This document shows, in pieces, positions 63,598 to 64,000 of a DNA stretch of 64,000 bases (positions are counted from its first letter, which is position 1; each line of letters starts with the position of its first letter). The DNA comes from Alphaproteobacteria bacterium (GTDB lineage: Bacteria; Pseudomonadota; Alphaproteobacteria; DSM-16000; Inquilinaceae), in NCBI GenBank assembly GCA_028277405.1, contig JANQGH010000091.1, forward strand, positions 52,776-116,775. The letters run 5' to 3'. The notes beneath the pieces were generated by a model, which worked only from the letters and a program-made list of their open reading frames with translations, made no database searches and was not told where the DNA came from. A program made the translations under genes and the position numbers.

Positions 63598-64000
63598 ATG
63601 CCCTACACCCCACATCTGACGACGGGGCGCCTGCGTCCCGGCCAGCCCGACATTCTGGGCTCGACGTTCGATGGGCGCGGCGTCAATTTCGCGCTGTTTT
63701 CCGCCAACGCGACCAAGGTCGAGCTGTGCCTGTTCGACGACCAGGGCCAGCGGGAGCTGGAACGGATCGAGCTGCCGGAATACACCGACGAGGTCTGGCA
63801 CGGCTATCTGGCCGGCGCCCGTCCCGGCCTGGTCTATGGCTATCGCGTCCACGGGCCGTACGAGCCCGAAGCGGGTCATCGGTTCAATCCGTTCAAGCTG
63901 CTGCTGGACCCGTACGCGCGCAGTCTCGCGGGCACGTTCCGCTGGATCGACGCGCATCATGGCTATCGCGTGGGTTCCAGCAGGGGCGACCTGTCGTTTG
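63598..64000 (+). CDS. glgX: Glycogen debranching enzyme GlgX, 5' part only
   Basis: The first 134 codons of a gene running off the window edge. The translation begins MPYTPHLTTGRLRPGQPDILGS and continues FDGRGVNFALFSANATKVELCLFD, EVWHGYLAGARPGLVYGYRVHGPYEP and GHRFNPFKLLLDPYAR. These are the CBM48 domain and linker of GlgX/isoamylase-type debranching enzymes. The GH13 catalytic domain lies beyond the window. Location directly after glgB supports a glycogen operon. Confidence 0.9.
   Translation, partial: MPYTPHLTTGRLRPGQPDILGSTFDGRGVNFALFSANATKVELCLFDDQGQRELERIELPEYTDEVWHGYLAGARPGLVYGYRVHGPYEPEAGHRFNPFKLLLDPYARSLAGTFRWIDAHHGYRVGSSRGDLSF

Overview
This window is GC-rich, gene-dense DNA from a Gram-negative alphaproteobacterium. 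The evidence is lpxA-lpxI for lipid A, a TamA/TamB outer-membrane assembly pair, SmoEFGK-type polyol transport, and a BMP-type nucleoside transporter fused to a deo operon. A rhodospirillalean or related marine/soil lineage is plausible, but the species cannot be fixed from the sequence alone. I saw no rRNA, tRNA, CRISPR array or insertion sequence.

Layout, left to right. (1) 269-5730: polyol uptake operon (smoE, two permeases, smoK, an SDR polyol dehydrogenase) that ends in a wrecked copy of the sorbitol dehydrogenase gene smoS. (2) 5802-12159: two tandem paralogous lipoproteins; a leftward GST gene translationally coupled to a cysteine-rich ECF-like sigma factor; a saccharopine-dehydrogenase-like gene, an Lrp/AsnC regulator and a DadA-like oxidase; then a BrnT/BrnA toxin-antitoxin pair. 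(3) 12244-22601: an amino-sugar locus with two divergent arms. The leftward arm is a BadF-type sugar kinase, a GntR/UTRA regulator, nagA and a NagB-II-like SIS deaminase, joined by ATGA overlaps. The rightward arm is murQ, a sugar ABC transporter and a Gfo/Idh/MocA oxidoreductase. Together they look like PTS-independent uptake and breakdown of N-acetylmuramate/N-acetylglucosamine to fructose-6-phosphate. Similar 11-bp direct repeats lie before both arms.

(4) 22598-28479: a DUF4166/saccharopine-dehydrogenase-like protein, then a LysR gene divergent from an iron-type alcohol dehydrogenase, an enolase-superfamily enzyme and an enoyl-CoA hydratase, which together look like a small acid-catabolic cluster. 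(5) 28466-34771: a DUF1684 protein, lpxA-lpxI away from their usual partners, an orphan peptide-type binding protein and typA/bipA. (6) 34909-43405: tamA and an unusually long tamB (2191 codons) containing an in-frame tandem duplication of about 647 codons. (7) 43399-56793, all leftward: a nucleoside salvage operon (bmpA, ABC ATPase, two permeases, cdd, a purine nucleoside phosphorylase, deoC, a two-domain ALDH16-like dehydrogenase, deoA, an EamA exporter, add). No phosphopentomutase (deoB) is present in the run. (8) 57022-64000: a hemolysin III/PAQR membrane protein, two HTH regulators sharing an operator-like motif, a secreted protein with an acidic tail, then glgB and the start of glgX.

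The main theme is ABC-driven scavenging of polyols, amino sugars from cell-wall or chitin turnover, and nucleosides, placed beside envelope biogenesis and glycogen genes. The features most worth a second look are the murQ-ABC-oxidoreductase locus, the duplicated TamB, the smoS relic, the twin HTH regulators and the large insert in one nucleoside permease.
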